Assembly: GCF_014191495.1 (NCBI RefSeq)
Contig: NZ_JACHWR010000007.1
Span: 1-44,696, forward strand
Reading direction: 5' to 3'
Length of the DNA: 44,696 bases
Source: Nocardioides soli
GTDB taxonomy: Bacteria; Actinomycetota; Actinomycetes; Propionibacteriales; Nocardioidaceae
Shown here piece after piece: positions 7,546 through 14,852 of the stretch (within the stretch, counting starts at the first letter, position 1; the number at the start of each line of letters is the position of its first letter). The position numbers were made by a program, and so were the translations under genes. The notes below the pieces were generated by a model. The model did no database searches. It was not told the origin of the DNA and worked only from the letters and a program-made list of their open reading frames with translations.

Positions 7546-8708
7546 GTGGTTTCGAGGCTCGCTTCGCTCGCACCTCAACCACCGAGTTGAACGAGCTGGG
7601 TGCCGAGTTCGTCCGCCGCGAGGTCGCGCCGCACCTCCAGGAGTGGGAGGACGCCGGCGAGGTCCCGCGGTCGGTCCACCTCGCGGCAGCGAAGCAGGGC
7701 CTGCTCGGCCTGTCGTTCCCCGAGGACGTCGGCGGCGAGGGCGGCGACGTCCTCGACACGGTCGACCTCCAGGAGGGGATGCTGTCAGCGGGGGCGTCGA
7801 GCGGCTTCCTGGCCGCGCTCTTCACCGGCGGCATCGCACTGCCGCACATCGCCTCGTCCGGCAACGCGGACCTGGTCGACCGCTTCGTCCGCCCGACCCT
7901 GGCCGGCGAGATGATCGGCGCGCTCGGCATCACCGAGCCCGGCGGCGGCTCCGACGTCGGCGGCATCCGCACCACCGCCGTCCGCCAAAAATCGACACAG
8001 GGCGACGAGTACGTGGTCAACGGAGCCAAGACCTTCATCACCAGCGGGGTGCGCGCCGACTTCGTCACCACGGCCGTGCGCACCGGTGGCCCGGGCGCGG
8101 AAGGTGTCAGCCTGCTCGTCGTCGAGAAGGGCACGCCCGGCTTCACCGTCGACCGGTCGCTGCGCAAGATGGGCTGGCACTGCTCCGACACCGCCGAGCT
8201 GTCGTTCGTCGACGCGCGGGTGCCGGCCGCCAACCTCGTGGGCGAGGAGGGCACCGGCTTCGCCCAGATCGCCCAGCAGTTCGTGGTCGAGCGGCTCGCG
8301 CTGGCGGTGCACGCCTACGGCATCGCCGGCCGCTCGCTCGACCTCACCGCGGCGTACTGCCGCGACCGCGACACCTTCGGCAAACCGCTCATCGCTCGGC
8401 AGGTGGTGCGGCACAAGCTCGTCGAGATGCGGCGGCAGGTCGAGGTCGCGCGCACCTACACGCGTGAGGTCGCCCGTCGGCACGCCGCCGGGGAGCAGGT
8501 CGTCGCCGAGGCCTGCCTGGCGAAGCAGACCGCGGTCGACTGCGCGACGTACGTCTGCGACCAGGCCGTCCAGCTGCACGGCGGGACGGGATACCTGCAC
8601 GGGACCGAGGTCGAGCGGCACTACCGCGACGCCCGGATCCTGCCGATCGGAGGAGGGGCCAGCGAAGTGCTGACCGATCTCGCAGCCAAGCTGCTGGGCT
8701 ACGCATGA
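7542..8708 (+). CDS. acyl-CoA dehydrogenase (FadE13-like)
   Basis: The protein is 388 aa and FAD-dependent, introducing a 2,3-double bond into an acyl-CoA. Visible are GALGITEPGGGSDVGG (substrate/FAD region), VNGAKTFITSG, and the C-terminal QLHGGTGYLHGTEVERHYRD. At the position of the usual catalytic Glu near the C-terminus (GYxxEYPVER) this protein has Gly (HGTEVER), while a Glu stands in VVERLALAVHAYG. This matches the isovaleryl-CoA/long-chain subtype, whose base is on that earlier helix. The GTG start overlaps the atuA stop. Residues about 2-14 (SGFEARFARTSTT) are encoded by a dispersed palindromic repeat, so the native N-terminus has been replaced or extended. Confidence 0.88.
   Translation: MSGFEARFARTSTTELNELGAEFVRREVAPHLQEWEDAGEVPRSVHLAAAKQGLLGLSFPEDVGGEGGDVLDTVDLQEGMLSAGASSGFLAALFTGGIALPHIASSGNADLVDRFVRPTLAGEMIGALGITEPGGGSDVGGIRTTAVRQKSTQGDEYVVNGAKTFITSGVRADFVTTAVRTGGPGAEGVSLLVVEKGTPGFTVDRSLRKMGWHCSDTAELSFVDARVPAANLVGEEGTGFAQIAQQFVVERLALAVHAYGIAGRSLDLTAAYCRDRDTFGKPLIARQVVRHKLVEMRRQVEVARTYTREVARRHAAGEQVVAEACLAKQTAVDCATYVCDQAVQLHGGTGYLHGTEVERHYRDARILPIGGGASEVLTDLAAKLLGYA
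7545..7583. repeat. GGTTTCGAG...CCTCAACCACC element, single unit, coding
   Basis: This 39-bp copy starts at the last base of the atuA stop and forms codons 2-14 of the acyl-CoA dehydrogenase. It contains GTGGTTTCGAGGCTCG, a short CTTCG turn, and CACCTCAACCACC. The same end sequences occur at 11622, 33046 and 36541. Its length is a multiple of three, so the reading frame is kept. Confidence 0.8.
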
Positions 8709-8730
8709 CCTCGACCGGCGGAGGGGACCG

Positions 8731-10341
8731 ATGACGAATCGCGAGGCGATGCTGGACAAGCTCGCCGAGCTCGACGCCGAGCACGCCAAGGCCGTCGCCG
8801 GCGGCGGGCCGAAGTACGTCGACCGCCACCACGCCCGCGGCAAGCTGCTGCCCCGCGAGCGGATCGAGCTGCTCGTCGACGAGGGCTCGGCGTTCCTCGA
8901 GCTGTCGCCGTTGGCCGGCTGGGGCTCGGACTTCACCGTCGGTGCCTCGGTCGTCACCGGCATCGGCGTGGTCGAGGGCGTCGAGTGCATGATCACCGCC
9001 AACGACCCGACGGTGAAGGGCGGCGCCTCCAACCCCTGGACGGTGAAGAAGATCTTCCGCGCCGCGCAGATCGCCGAGGAGAACGGGCTCCCGACGATCT
9101 CGCTCGTCGAGTCCGGCGGCGCCGACCTGCCCACCCAGAAGGAGATCTTCATCCCGGGCGGCAGGCTCTTCCGCGACCTCACCCGAGCGTCCGCGCGCAA
9201 GGAGCAGACGATCGCGCTGGTGTTCGGCAACTCGACCGCCGGCGGCGCCTACGTGCCCGGCATGTCCGACTACACGGTGATGGTGCGCGAGCAGGCCAAG
9301 GTGTTCCTGGGCGGCCCGCCGCTGGTGAAGATGGCGACCGGCGAGGAGTCCGACGACGAGTCGCTCGGCGGGGCGGAGATGCACGCCCGGATCAGCGGCC
9401 TCGCCGACTACCTGGCCGAGGACGAGCGGGACGCGATCCGGATCGGCCGGCGGATCGTCGCGCGGCTGAACTGGCGCAAGGCCGCCGCCGGGACGTCATA
9501 CGGACGGAGCAAAGGGACACACTCACCGTATGACGTCCCGGCGTACGCCGAGCCGGACGAGGACCCGGAGGGTCTGCTCGACCTGATCCCGAGCGACCTC
9601 AGGGAGCCGTTCGACCCGCGCGAGGTGATCCGCCGCATCTGCGATGGCGTCTCGAACACGAACGGCGCGGTCTTCGACGAGTTCAAGCCGCTCTACGGCA
9701 CCTCGCTCGTGACCGGCTGGGCCAAGCTGCACGGCCGGCCGATCGGCATCCTCGCCAACGCGCAGGGCGTGCTCTTCTCCGAGGAGGCGCAGAAGGCGAC
9801 GCAGTTCATCCAGCTCGCCAACCAGACGGACACCCCGCTGCTCTTCCTGCACAACACGACCGGCTACATGGTCGGCCAGGAGTACGAGCAGGGCGGCATC
9901 ATCAAGCACGGCGCGATGATGATCAACGCGGTCAGCAACTCGACCGTCCCGCACCTCACGGTGATCATGGGCGCGTCGTACGGCGCCGGCAACTACGGCA
10001 TGAACGGCCGCGCCTACGACCCGCGCTTCCTCTTCACCTGGCCGTCCGCGAAGTCCGCGGTCATGGGCCCGGCCCAGCTCGCCGGGGTCCTCTCGATCGT
10101 CGCGCGCGCCGCCGCCGAGTCGCGCGGCACGGAGTACGACGAGGAGGCCGACGCCGGCATGCGCGCCTTCGTCGAGCAGTCGGTCGAGGAGCAGTCGCTG
10201 CCGTTCTTCCTGTCCGGGATGGTCTACGACGACGGCGTCATCGACCCGCGCGACACCCGCACGGTCCTCGGCATCTGCCTGTCCGTCATCGAGAACAAGC
10301 CCGTCGTGGGCACCGACCGATTCGGGGTGTTCCGGCCGTGA
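8731..10341 (+). CDS. acyl-CoA carboxylase beta subunit (carboxyltransferase, AccD2-like)
   Basis: The protein is 536 aa, transferring carboxyl from carboxybiotin to an acyl-CoA (methylcrotonyl-CoA/geranyl-CoA carboxylase beta class). Start context GGAGGGGACCG-ATG is strong. The N-terminal half has KLLPRERIELLVDEGS, TANDPTVKGGASNPWT and VFGNSTAGGAYVPGMSDY; the C-terminal half has FLHNTTGYMVGQEYEQGGII and GASYGAGNYGMNGRAYDP. Around residues 253-270 an in-frame segment GTSYGRSKGTHSPYDVPAY is encoded by a 52-bp palindrome with codons rare for this genome (AAA, ACA, TCA, TAT). It falls in the linker between the two crotonase-fold halves, so activity is probably kept. It pairs with the biotin carboxylase that follows by GTGA overlap. 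Confidence 0.92.
   Translation: MTNREAMLDKLAELDAEHAKAVAGGGPKYVDRHHARGKLLPRERIELLVDEGSAFLELSPLAGWGSDFTVGASVVTGIGVVEGVECMITANDPTVKGGASNPWTVKKIFRAAQIAEENGLPTISLVESGGADLPTQKEIFIPGGRLFRDLTRASARKEQTIALVFGNSTAGGAYVPGMSDYTVMVREQAKVFLGGPPLVKMATGEESDDESLGGAEMHARISGLADYLAEDERDAIRIGRRIVARLNWRKAAAGTSYGRSKGTHSPYDVPAYAEPDEDPEGLLDLIPSDLREPFDPREVIRRICDGVSNTNGAVFDEFKPLYGTSLVTGWAKLHGRPIGILANAQGVLFSEEAQKATQFIQLANQTDTPLLFLHNTTGYMVGQEYEQGGIIKHGAMMINAVSNSTVPHLTVIMGASYGAGNYGMNGRAYDPRFLFTWPSAKSAVMGPAQLAGVLSIVARAAAESRGTEYDEEADAGMRAFVEQSVEEQSLPFFLSGMVYDDGVIDPRDTRTVLGICLSVIENKPVVGTDRFGVFRP
9489..9540. repeat. 52-bp perfect palindrome inserted in frame in the carboxyltransferase gene
   Basis: Arms CGGGACGTCATACGG (9489-9503) and CCGTATGACGTCCCG (9526-9540) are perfectly complementary over 15 bp around a 22-nt loop. 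The loop holds AAA, ACA and TCA codons, unlike the rest of the gene. It looks like a mobile palindromic element captured inside a coding region rather than native sequence. Confidence 0.85.
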
Positions 10342-12239
10342 CCCGACGAACCATCACTCGCCTGCTGGTGACCAATCGCGCCGAGATCGCCTCGCGCGTC
10401 TTCCGCACCTGCCGCGCGCTCGGCATCGAGACCGTCGCCGTCCACTCCGATGTCGACGCCGACCTGCCCTACGTGCGCGAGGCCGACGCCGCGGTGCGCC
10501 TCCCCGGCGACGCGCCGTCGGAGACCTACCTCCGTGCCGACCTCGTCATCGAGGCGGCGAGGAGGTCGGGGGCCGACGCGATCCACCCCGGTTACGGCTT
10601 CCTCTCGGAGAACGCCGACTTCGCCCGGGCGGTCATCGACGCCGGCCTGATCTGGGTGGGCCCGTCGCCGGAGTCGATCGAGGCGATGGGCTCGAAGATC
10701 GAGGCGAAGCGGATCATGAAGGCCGCCGGCGTTCCGGTGCTCGAGGCGCCGGCGCAGACCACGGAGGCCGACCTGCCGCTGCTCGTGAAGGCGTCGGCCG
10801 GTGGCGGCGGGCGCGGCATGCGCGTCGTCCGTCGCCTCGAGGACCTCGCCGGCGAGGTCGCCAAGGCAGAGGCCGAGGCGCTGTCGGCGTTCGGCGACGG
10901 GACCGTCTTCGTCGAGCCGTACGTCGAGCGCGGTCGCCACGTCGAGGTCCAGGTCGTCGACTCGGTCGTGTACGGCGAGCGCGACTGCTCGCTCCAGCGC
11001 CGCCACCAGAAGGTGGTCGAGGAGGCGCCGGCGCCGAACCTCCCTGACGAGGTCCGCACCGCGCTGCACCAAGCCGCCCGCAGGGCGGCCGAGGCGGTGC
11101 GGTACCGCGGCGCCGGCACCGTCGAGTTCCTCTACGACCCGGCGACCGAGCGGTTCTTCTTCCTGGAGATGAACACCCGGCTCCAGGTCGAGCACCCGGT
11201 CACCGAGCTGGTCCACGACGTCGATCTCGTCCACCTGCAGCTCCGCTCGGCCGAGGCGAGCTGGTTCATGGGCTGGACCGATCCGCCGGAAGGCCACGCG
11301 ATCGAGGTCCGCCTGTACGCCGAGGACCCCGGCGCCGACTACCAGCCGCAGAGCGGCCGGCTCGACGCGTTCGAGATCCCGCTCGAGGACGGCGTCCGGG
11401 TCGACGCCGGCTTCGAGTCCGGCAGCGTGGTGTCGACGCACTACGACGCCATGCTCGCCAAGGTGATCGCGCACGCCGACTCCCGCGAGGCCGCCGCCCG
11501 CAAGCTCGCCGGCGTGCTGTCCCGCGCGAAGATCCACGGGCTGGTGACCAACCGGGACCTGCTGGTCGCGGTCCTGCGCGACGAGCGGTTCCTCGCTGGA
11601 GAGGTCAGCACGGACTTCCTGGGTGGTTTCGAGACAGGCGCTAGCGCGCCTTCCTCGACCACCGCCTCGGCCGTGGCGGCGGCGATCGCGCTGGCGGAGC
11701 GGGCCCAGGCGGCACGGACCGTGCAGCGCGGCATCCCCGTCGCCTGGCGCAACGTGGTCTCGCAGCCCCAGCGCACGGTGTTCGAGGAGGCGACGGTCGA
11801 CTGGCTGGCTTGTCGTGGAGTGGGCGCCTACCGGGTCGACGGCCACGAGGTGGTCGCCGCGAGTCCCGACAGCGTCACCCTGGAGACCGACGGCGTGCGC
11901 ACGACGTACGCCGTCGCGGTCCACGGCGACGCGGTCTACGTGGACAGCTCCCGCGGACACGTCCGGCTGACCCGGGTGCCGCGCTTCGTCGACCCGGCCG
12001 AGCAGGTCGCGAGCGGCAGCCTGCTGGCGCCGATGCCCGGGACGGTCGTCAGCGTGGCGGTCGAGGCGGGCCAGCGGGTCGAGTCCGGGCAGCCGGTGCT
12101 GGTGCTCGAGGCGATGAAGATGCAGCACCCGGTCGCTGCGCCGCACGCCGGCACGGTGACCGAGATCGACGTGAAGCCCGGGGCGCAGGTCGCCGCCGGG
12201 GAGGTCCTGGCAGTGGTGGAGGAAGAGGAGCAGGCGTGA
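10338..12239 (+). CDS. biotin carboxylase / biotin carboxyl carrier fusion (AccA2-like alpha subunit)
   Basis: The protein is 633 aa, carboxylating its own biotin with ATP and bicarbonate for the preceding beta subunit. Order of parts: BC N-domain (RLLVTNRAEIASRVFRTCR, HPGYGFLSENADFA), ATP-grasp with VKASAGGGGRGMRVV and ERDCSLQRRHQKVVEEAPAP, BC C-domain to about 447 (FLEMNTRLQVEHPVTELV), a linker, and a C-terminal biotinyl domain with EAMKMQHP, Lys about 594. Residues about 430-443 (GFETGASAPSSTT) come from a dispersed repeat at the end of the BC domain. The GTG start overlaps the beta-subunit stop, and the 3' end overlaps the next dehydrogenase. Confidence 0.93.
   Translation: MTRRTITRLLVTNRAEIASRVFRTCRALGIETVAVHSDVDADLPYVREADAAVRLPGDAPSETYLRADLVIEAARRSGADAIHPGYGFLSENADFARAVIDAGLIWVGPSPESIEAMGSKIEAKRIMKAAGVPVLEAPAQTTEADLPLLVKASAGGGGRGMRVVRRLEDLAGEVAKAEAEALSAFGDGTVFVEPYVERGRHVEVQVVDSVVYGERDCSLQRRHQKVVEEAPAPNLPDEVRTALHQAARRAAEAVRYRGAGTVEFLYDPATERFFFLEMNTRLQVEHPVTELVHDVDLVHLQLRSAEASWFMGWTDPPEGHAIEVRLYAEDPGADYQPQSGRLDAFEIPLEDGVRVDAGFESGSVVSTHYDAMLAKVIAHADSREAAARKLAGVLSRAKIHGLVTNRDLLVAVLRDERFLAGEVSTDFLGGFETGASAPSSTTASAVAAAIALAERAQAARTVQRGIPVAWRNVVSQPQRTVFEEATVDWLACRGVGAYRVDGHEVVAASPDSVTLETDGVRTTYAVAVHGDAVYVDSSRGHVRLTRVPRFVDPAEQVASGSLLAPMPGTVVSVAVEAGQRVESGQPVLVLEAMKMQHPVAAPHAGTVTEIDVKPGAQVAAGEVLAVVEEEEQA
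11622..11663. repeat. GGTTTCGAG...CCACC element, single unit, coding
   Basis: This 42-bp copy reads GGTGGTTTCGAGACAGGCG, then a CTAG-centred turn, and ends CCTTCCTCGACCACC. It is translated as GGFETGASAPSSTT in the interdomain linker of the biotin carboxylase. The internal part resembles the inner arm of the composite copy at 33046-33177 (AAGGCGCGCCAGCGCCT). Confidence 0.75.
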
Positions 12240-13411
12240 GCAGCTTCAGCGAGTCCGAGGAGCGTCAGGAGCTCCGCAAGGCCGTCGCCCGGCTGGCCGG
12301 GAAGTACGGCCGCGAGTGGTTCACCGCGAAGGCCCGCAGCGGCGAGAAGACCACCGAGCTCTGGTTGGAGATCGGCCGCAACGGCTACCTCGGCATCAAT
12401 ATCCCGGAGGAGTACGGCGGCGGGGGCGGCGGCATCGGCGACATCGCGGCGGTGTGCGAGGAGCTCGCCGCCCAGGGCTGCCCGCTGCTGCTCATGGTCG
12501 TCAGCCCCGCGATCTGCGGCACGATCATCACCCGCTACGGCACCGACGAGCAGAAGCGCCGCTGGCTGCCGGGCATCTGCGACGGCACCTCGACGATGGC
12601 CTTCGCGATCACCGAGCCCGACGCCGGCACCAACACCCACAACATCACCACCACCGCCCGCAGGGACGGCGACGAGTGGGTGCTCAACGGCCGCAAGATC
12701 TACATCTCCGGCGTCGACGAGGCCGACCACGTGCTCGTCGTCGCCCGGGCCGAGGCTCTGACATCGGATGGGCAGAAGACCGGCAAGGTGAAGCCGGTGC
12801 TCTTCGTGGTGCCGACCGATGTCGAGGGCTTCGAGTACCGGCACATCCCGATGGAGATCGTCAGCCCCGAGCTGCAGTTCCAGGTGTTCATCGACGATGT
12901 CCGACTGCCCGGCGACGCGCTGGTCGGCGACGAGGACGGCGGGCTGGTGCAGCTCTTCGCGGGGCTCAACCCCGAGCGGATCATGGCCGCGTCGTTCTCC
13001 ACCGGCCTGGCCCGCTACGCGATCGACAAGGCGGCGGCGTACGCGAAGGAGCGCACGGTCTTCCGGGGCGCCATCGGCTCCCACCAGGCCATCGCGCACC
13101 CCCTCGCCGAGGTGCACATCGAGACCGAGATGGCCCGGCTGATGACCCAGAAGGCGGCCGCGCTCTACGACGCCGGCGACGACATGGGTGCCGGCGAGGC
13201 CGCCAACATGGCCAAGTACGCCGCCGCCGAGGCCGCCTGCCGCGCCGCCGACGTCGCCGTGCAGACCCACGGCGGCAACGGCATCACCCAGGAGTACGGC
13301 GTGGCCGGGCTGCTGGTCGCCACCCGGGCCGGCCGGATCGCCCCGGTGAGCCGCGAGATGATCCTCAACTTCGTGGCGATGCACTCCCTGGGGCTGCCCA
13401 AGTCCTACTGA
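12236..13411 (+). CDS. acyl-CoA dehydrogenase (FadE12-like)
   Basis: The protein is 391 aa, FAD-dependent, and the last gene of the catabolic operon. Visible motifs are INIPEEYGGGGGGIGD, AFAITEPDAGTNTHN, VLNGRKIYISGVDEADHV and QTHGGNGITQEYGVAG. Unlike the first dehydrogenase it keeps the C-terminal Glu (ITQEYG). With a second ACAD in the operon, the two probably act at different points of one branched-chain or isoprenoid route, or on different chain lengths (inference). The GTG start overlaps the biotin carboxylase stop. In M. tuberculosis I recall echA7 next in this series; here no enoyl-CoA hydratase follows. Confidence 0.9.
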   Translation: MSSFSESEERQELRKAVARLAGKYGREWFTAKARSGEKTTELWLEIGRNGYLGINIPEEYGGGGGGIGDIAAVCEELAAQGCPLLLMVVSPAICGTIITRYGTDEQKRRWLPGICDGTSTMAFAITEPDAGTNTHNITTTARRDGDEWVLNGRKIYISGVDEADHVLVVARAEALTSDGQKTGKVKPVLFVVPTDVEGFEYRHIPMEIVSPELQFQVFIDDVRLPGDALVGDEDGGLVQLFAGLNPERIMAASFSTGLARYAIDKAAAYAKERTVFRGAIGSHQAIAHPLAEVHIETEMARLMTQKAAALYDAGDDMGAGEAANMAKYAAAEAACRAADVAVQTHGGNGITQEYGVAGLLVATRAGRIAPVSREMILNFVAMHSLGLPKSY

Positions 13412-13418
13412 GCACGCT

Positions 13419-13485
13419 GGGATAGTCCGTCACGTTCCGGTTGCCCGTTCCCCGGATCGACAACCGGAACGTGACGGACTATGCC
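13419..13485. repeat. 67-bp palindromic element, copy 2
   Basis: Same length and arms as copy 1 (4329-4395): GGGATAGTCCGTCACGTTC and GAACGTGACGGACTATGCC, with pairing extended to CGGTTG/CAACCG next to the loop. It lies 7 bp after the stop of the acyl-CoA operon and just before the dinB operator. The two copies therefore bracket the operon exactly: one before tetR, one after the last gene. Confidence 0.8.
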
Positions 13486-13498
13486 TCCAGGCGGCTTG

Positions 13499-13526
13499 CC
13501 ATGATCGAACAGATGTTCGATCATGG
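13499..13526. promoter_or_regulatory. LexA (SOS) box, 28-bp perfect palindrome
   Basis: The core TCGAAC-AGAT-GTTCGA at 13505-13520 is a perfect match to the actinobacterial LexA consensus TCGAAC-N4-GTTCGA. The symmetry extends to 12-bp arms (CCATGATCGAAC). It ends 4 bp before the dinB GTG start, so LexA bound here should block dinB until DNA damage. Confidence 0.93.
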
Positions 13527-13529
13527 AGC

Positions 13530-14792
13530 GTGGCGCGGATCCGGAGCAGCGAGGCGGGTACGGCGGGCATCCTGCACGCCGATCTCGACTCGTTCTTCGC
13601 CTCGGTCGAGCAGCGCGACGACCCGCGGCTGCGGGGCCGCCCGGTCATCGTCGGCGGCGGCGTGGTGCTGGCGGCCAGCTACGAGGCGAAGGCCTGCGGC
13701 GTCCGCTCGGCGATGGGAGGGCGGCAGGCGATGCGGCTGTGCCCCGAAGCGTTGGTGGTGCCGCCGCGGTTCTCGGCGTACGTCGAGGCGAGCCGCCGGG
13801 TCTTCGCGATCTTCGAGGACACCACCCCGCTGGTCGAGGGGCTCTCGATCGACGAGGCGTTCCTCGACGTCGGCGGCCTGCTCCGGCTGGTGGGGCCACC
13901 CGAGCAGGTCGGCGCCGACCTGCGCCGCCGGGTGCGCGACGAGGTCGGGCTGCCGATCTCGGTCGGCATCGCCCGCACGAAGTACCTCGCCAAGGTGGCC
14001 AGCGCGGTCTCCAAGCCCGACGGCCTGCTGCGGGTGCCGCCGGACGCCGAGCGCGAGTTCCTGCATCCGCTGCCCGTCGAGCGGCTGTGGGGTGTCGGGA
14101 AGGTGACCGCGGCCAAGCTGCACGCCGACGGCATCCGCACGATCGGCGAGCTGGCCCGGCGCGAGGAGCTCGAGCTGACGATGCGCGTCGGCGCGGCGGC
14201 CGGTCGACACCTGTGGGCGCTGGCCAACCTGCGCGACCCGCGGCCCGTCGAGGTCGGGCGCCGACGGCGCTCGATCGGCTCGCAGTGCGCGATCGGCCGG
14301 GCCGGCCGACCGAAGGGCCGCGACGAGCTCGACGCGCTGCTGGCCGGGCTCGTCGACCGGGTCGCGCGCCGGTTGCGCGGCGGCGAGCGGATCGGTCGGA
14401 CCTTCACGCTGCGGCTCCGCTTCGACGACTTCACCCGCGCCACCCGCTCGACGACGATCCCGCACTCGACCGCGGCGACCGCCTCCTGGCTCGAGACCGG
14501 CCGCCGTCTGCTCGAGGCGGCCTGGCCGCTGATCGAGGAGCGCGGCTGCACGCTGCTCGGCATCACCATCTCCGGGCTCGTCGACGCCCACGGGGCCGAG
14601 CAGCTCGAGCTGCCGCTGTTCGCCCAGGAGGCGGCGTCCGGCAGCCTCGACGTCGCGCTCGACCGGGTCCGTTCGCGGTACGGCGGCAGCGCCGTCACCC
14701 GGGGCAGCCTGGTGGGTCGGCGCACCGGACTGGAGATGCCGACCCTGCCCGACCACGTACCGCCCCGGAGTCCGGTCCGACACGCCGGGTGA
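13530..14792 (+). CDS. dinB: DNA polymerase IV (Y-family translesion polymerase)
   Basis: The protein is 420 aa. The Y-family catalytic motifs are present: ILHADLDSFFASVEQ near the N-terminus and LSIDEAFLDVGG near residue 108 supply the metal-binding acidic residues. Palm/thumb motifs VGIARTKYLAKVAS and LWGVGKVTAAKL follow, and the little-finger domain contains SIGSQ. Near the C-terminus QLELPLF fits a sliding-clamp-binding peptide. The GTG at 13530 is chosen because the ATG at 13523 is in another frame. A LexA box lies directly upstream. The product should give error-prone bypass during SOS. Confidence 0.94.
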   Translation: MARIRSSEAGTAGILHADLDSFFASVEQRDDPRLRGRPVIVGGGVVLAASYEAKACGVRSAMGGRQAMRLCPEALVVPPRFSAYVEASRRVFAIFEDTTPLVEGLSIDEAFLDVGGLLRLVGPPEQVGADLRRRVRDEVGLPISVGIARTKYLAKVASAVSKPDGLLRVPPDAEREFLHPLPVERLWGVGKVTAAKLHADGIRTIGELARREELELTMRVGAAAGRHLWALANLRDPRPVEVGRRRRSIGSQCAIGRAGRPKGRDELDALLAGLVDRVARRLRGGERIGRTFTLRLRFDDFTRATRSTTIPHSTAATASWLETGRRLLEAAWPLIEERGCTLLGITISGLVDAHGAEQLELPLFAQEAASGSLDVALDRVRSRYGGSAVTRGSLVGRRTGLEMPTLPDHVPPRSPVRHAG

Positions 14793-14852
14793 CCCGGCGA
14801 CCGCACCGGCCACCTCACCACCGTGGGCGCCGAACCCCGATAGCGTGGCCCG

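Noticed and set aside
11810..12235. Upstream extension of the second acyl-CoA dehydrogenase
   Set aside because: It runs in the wrong frame over the biotinyl domain of the biotin carboxylase; the GTGA overlap at 12236 gives the proper start.
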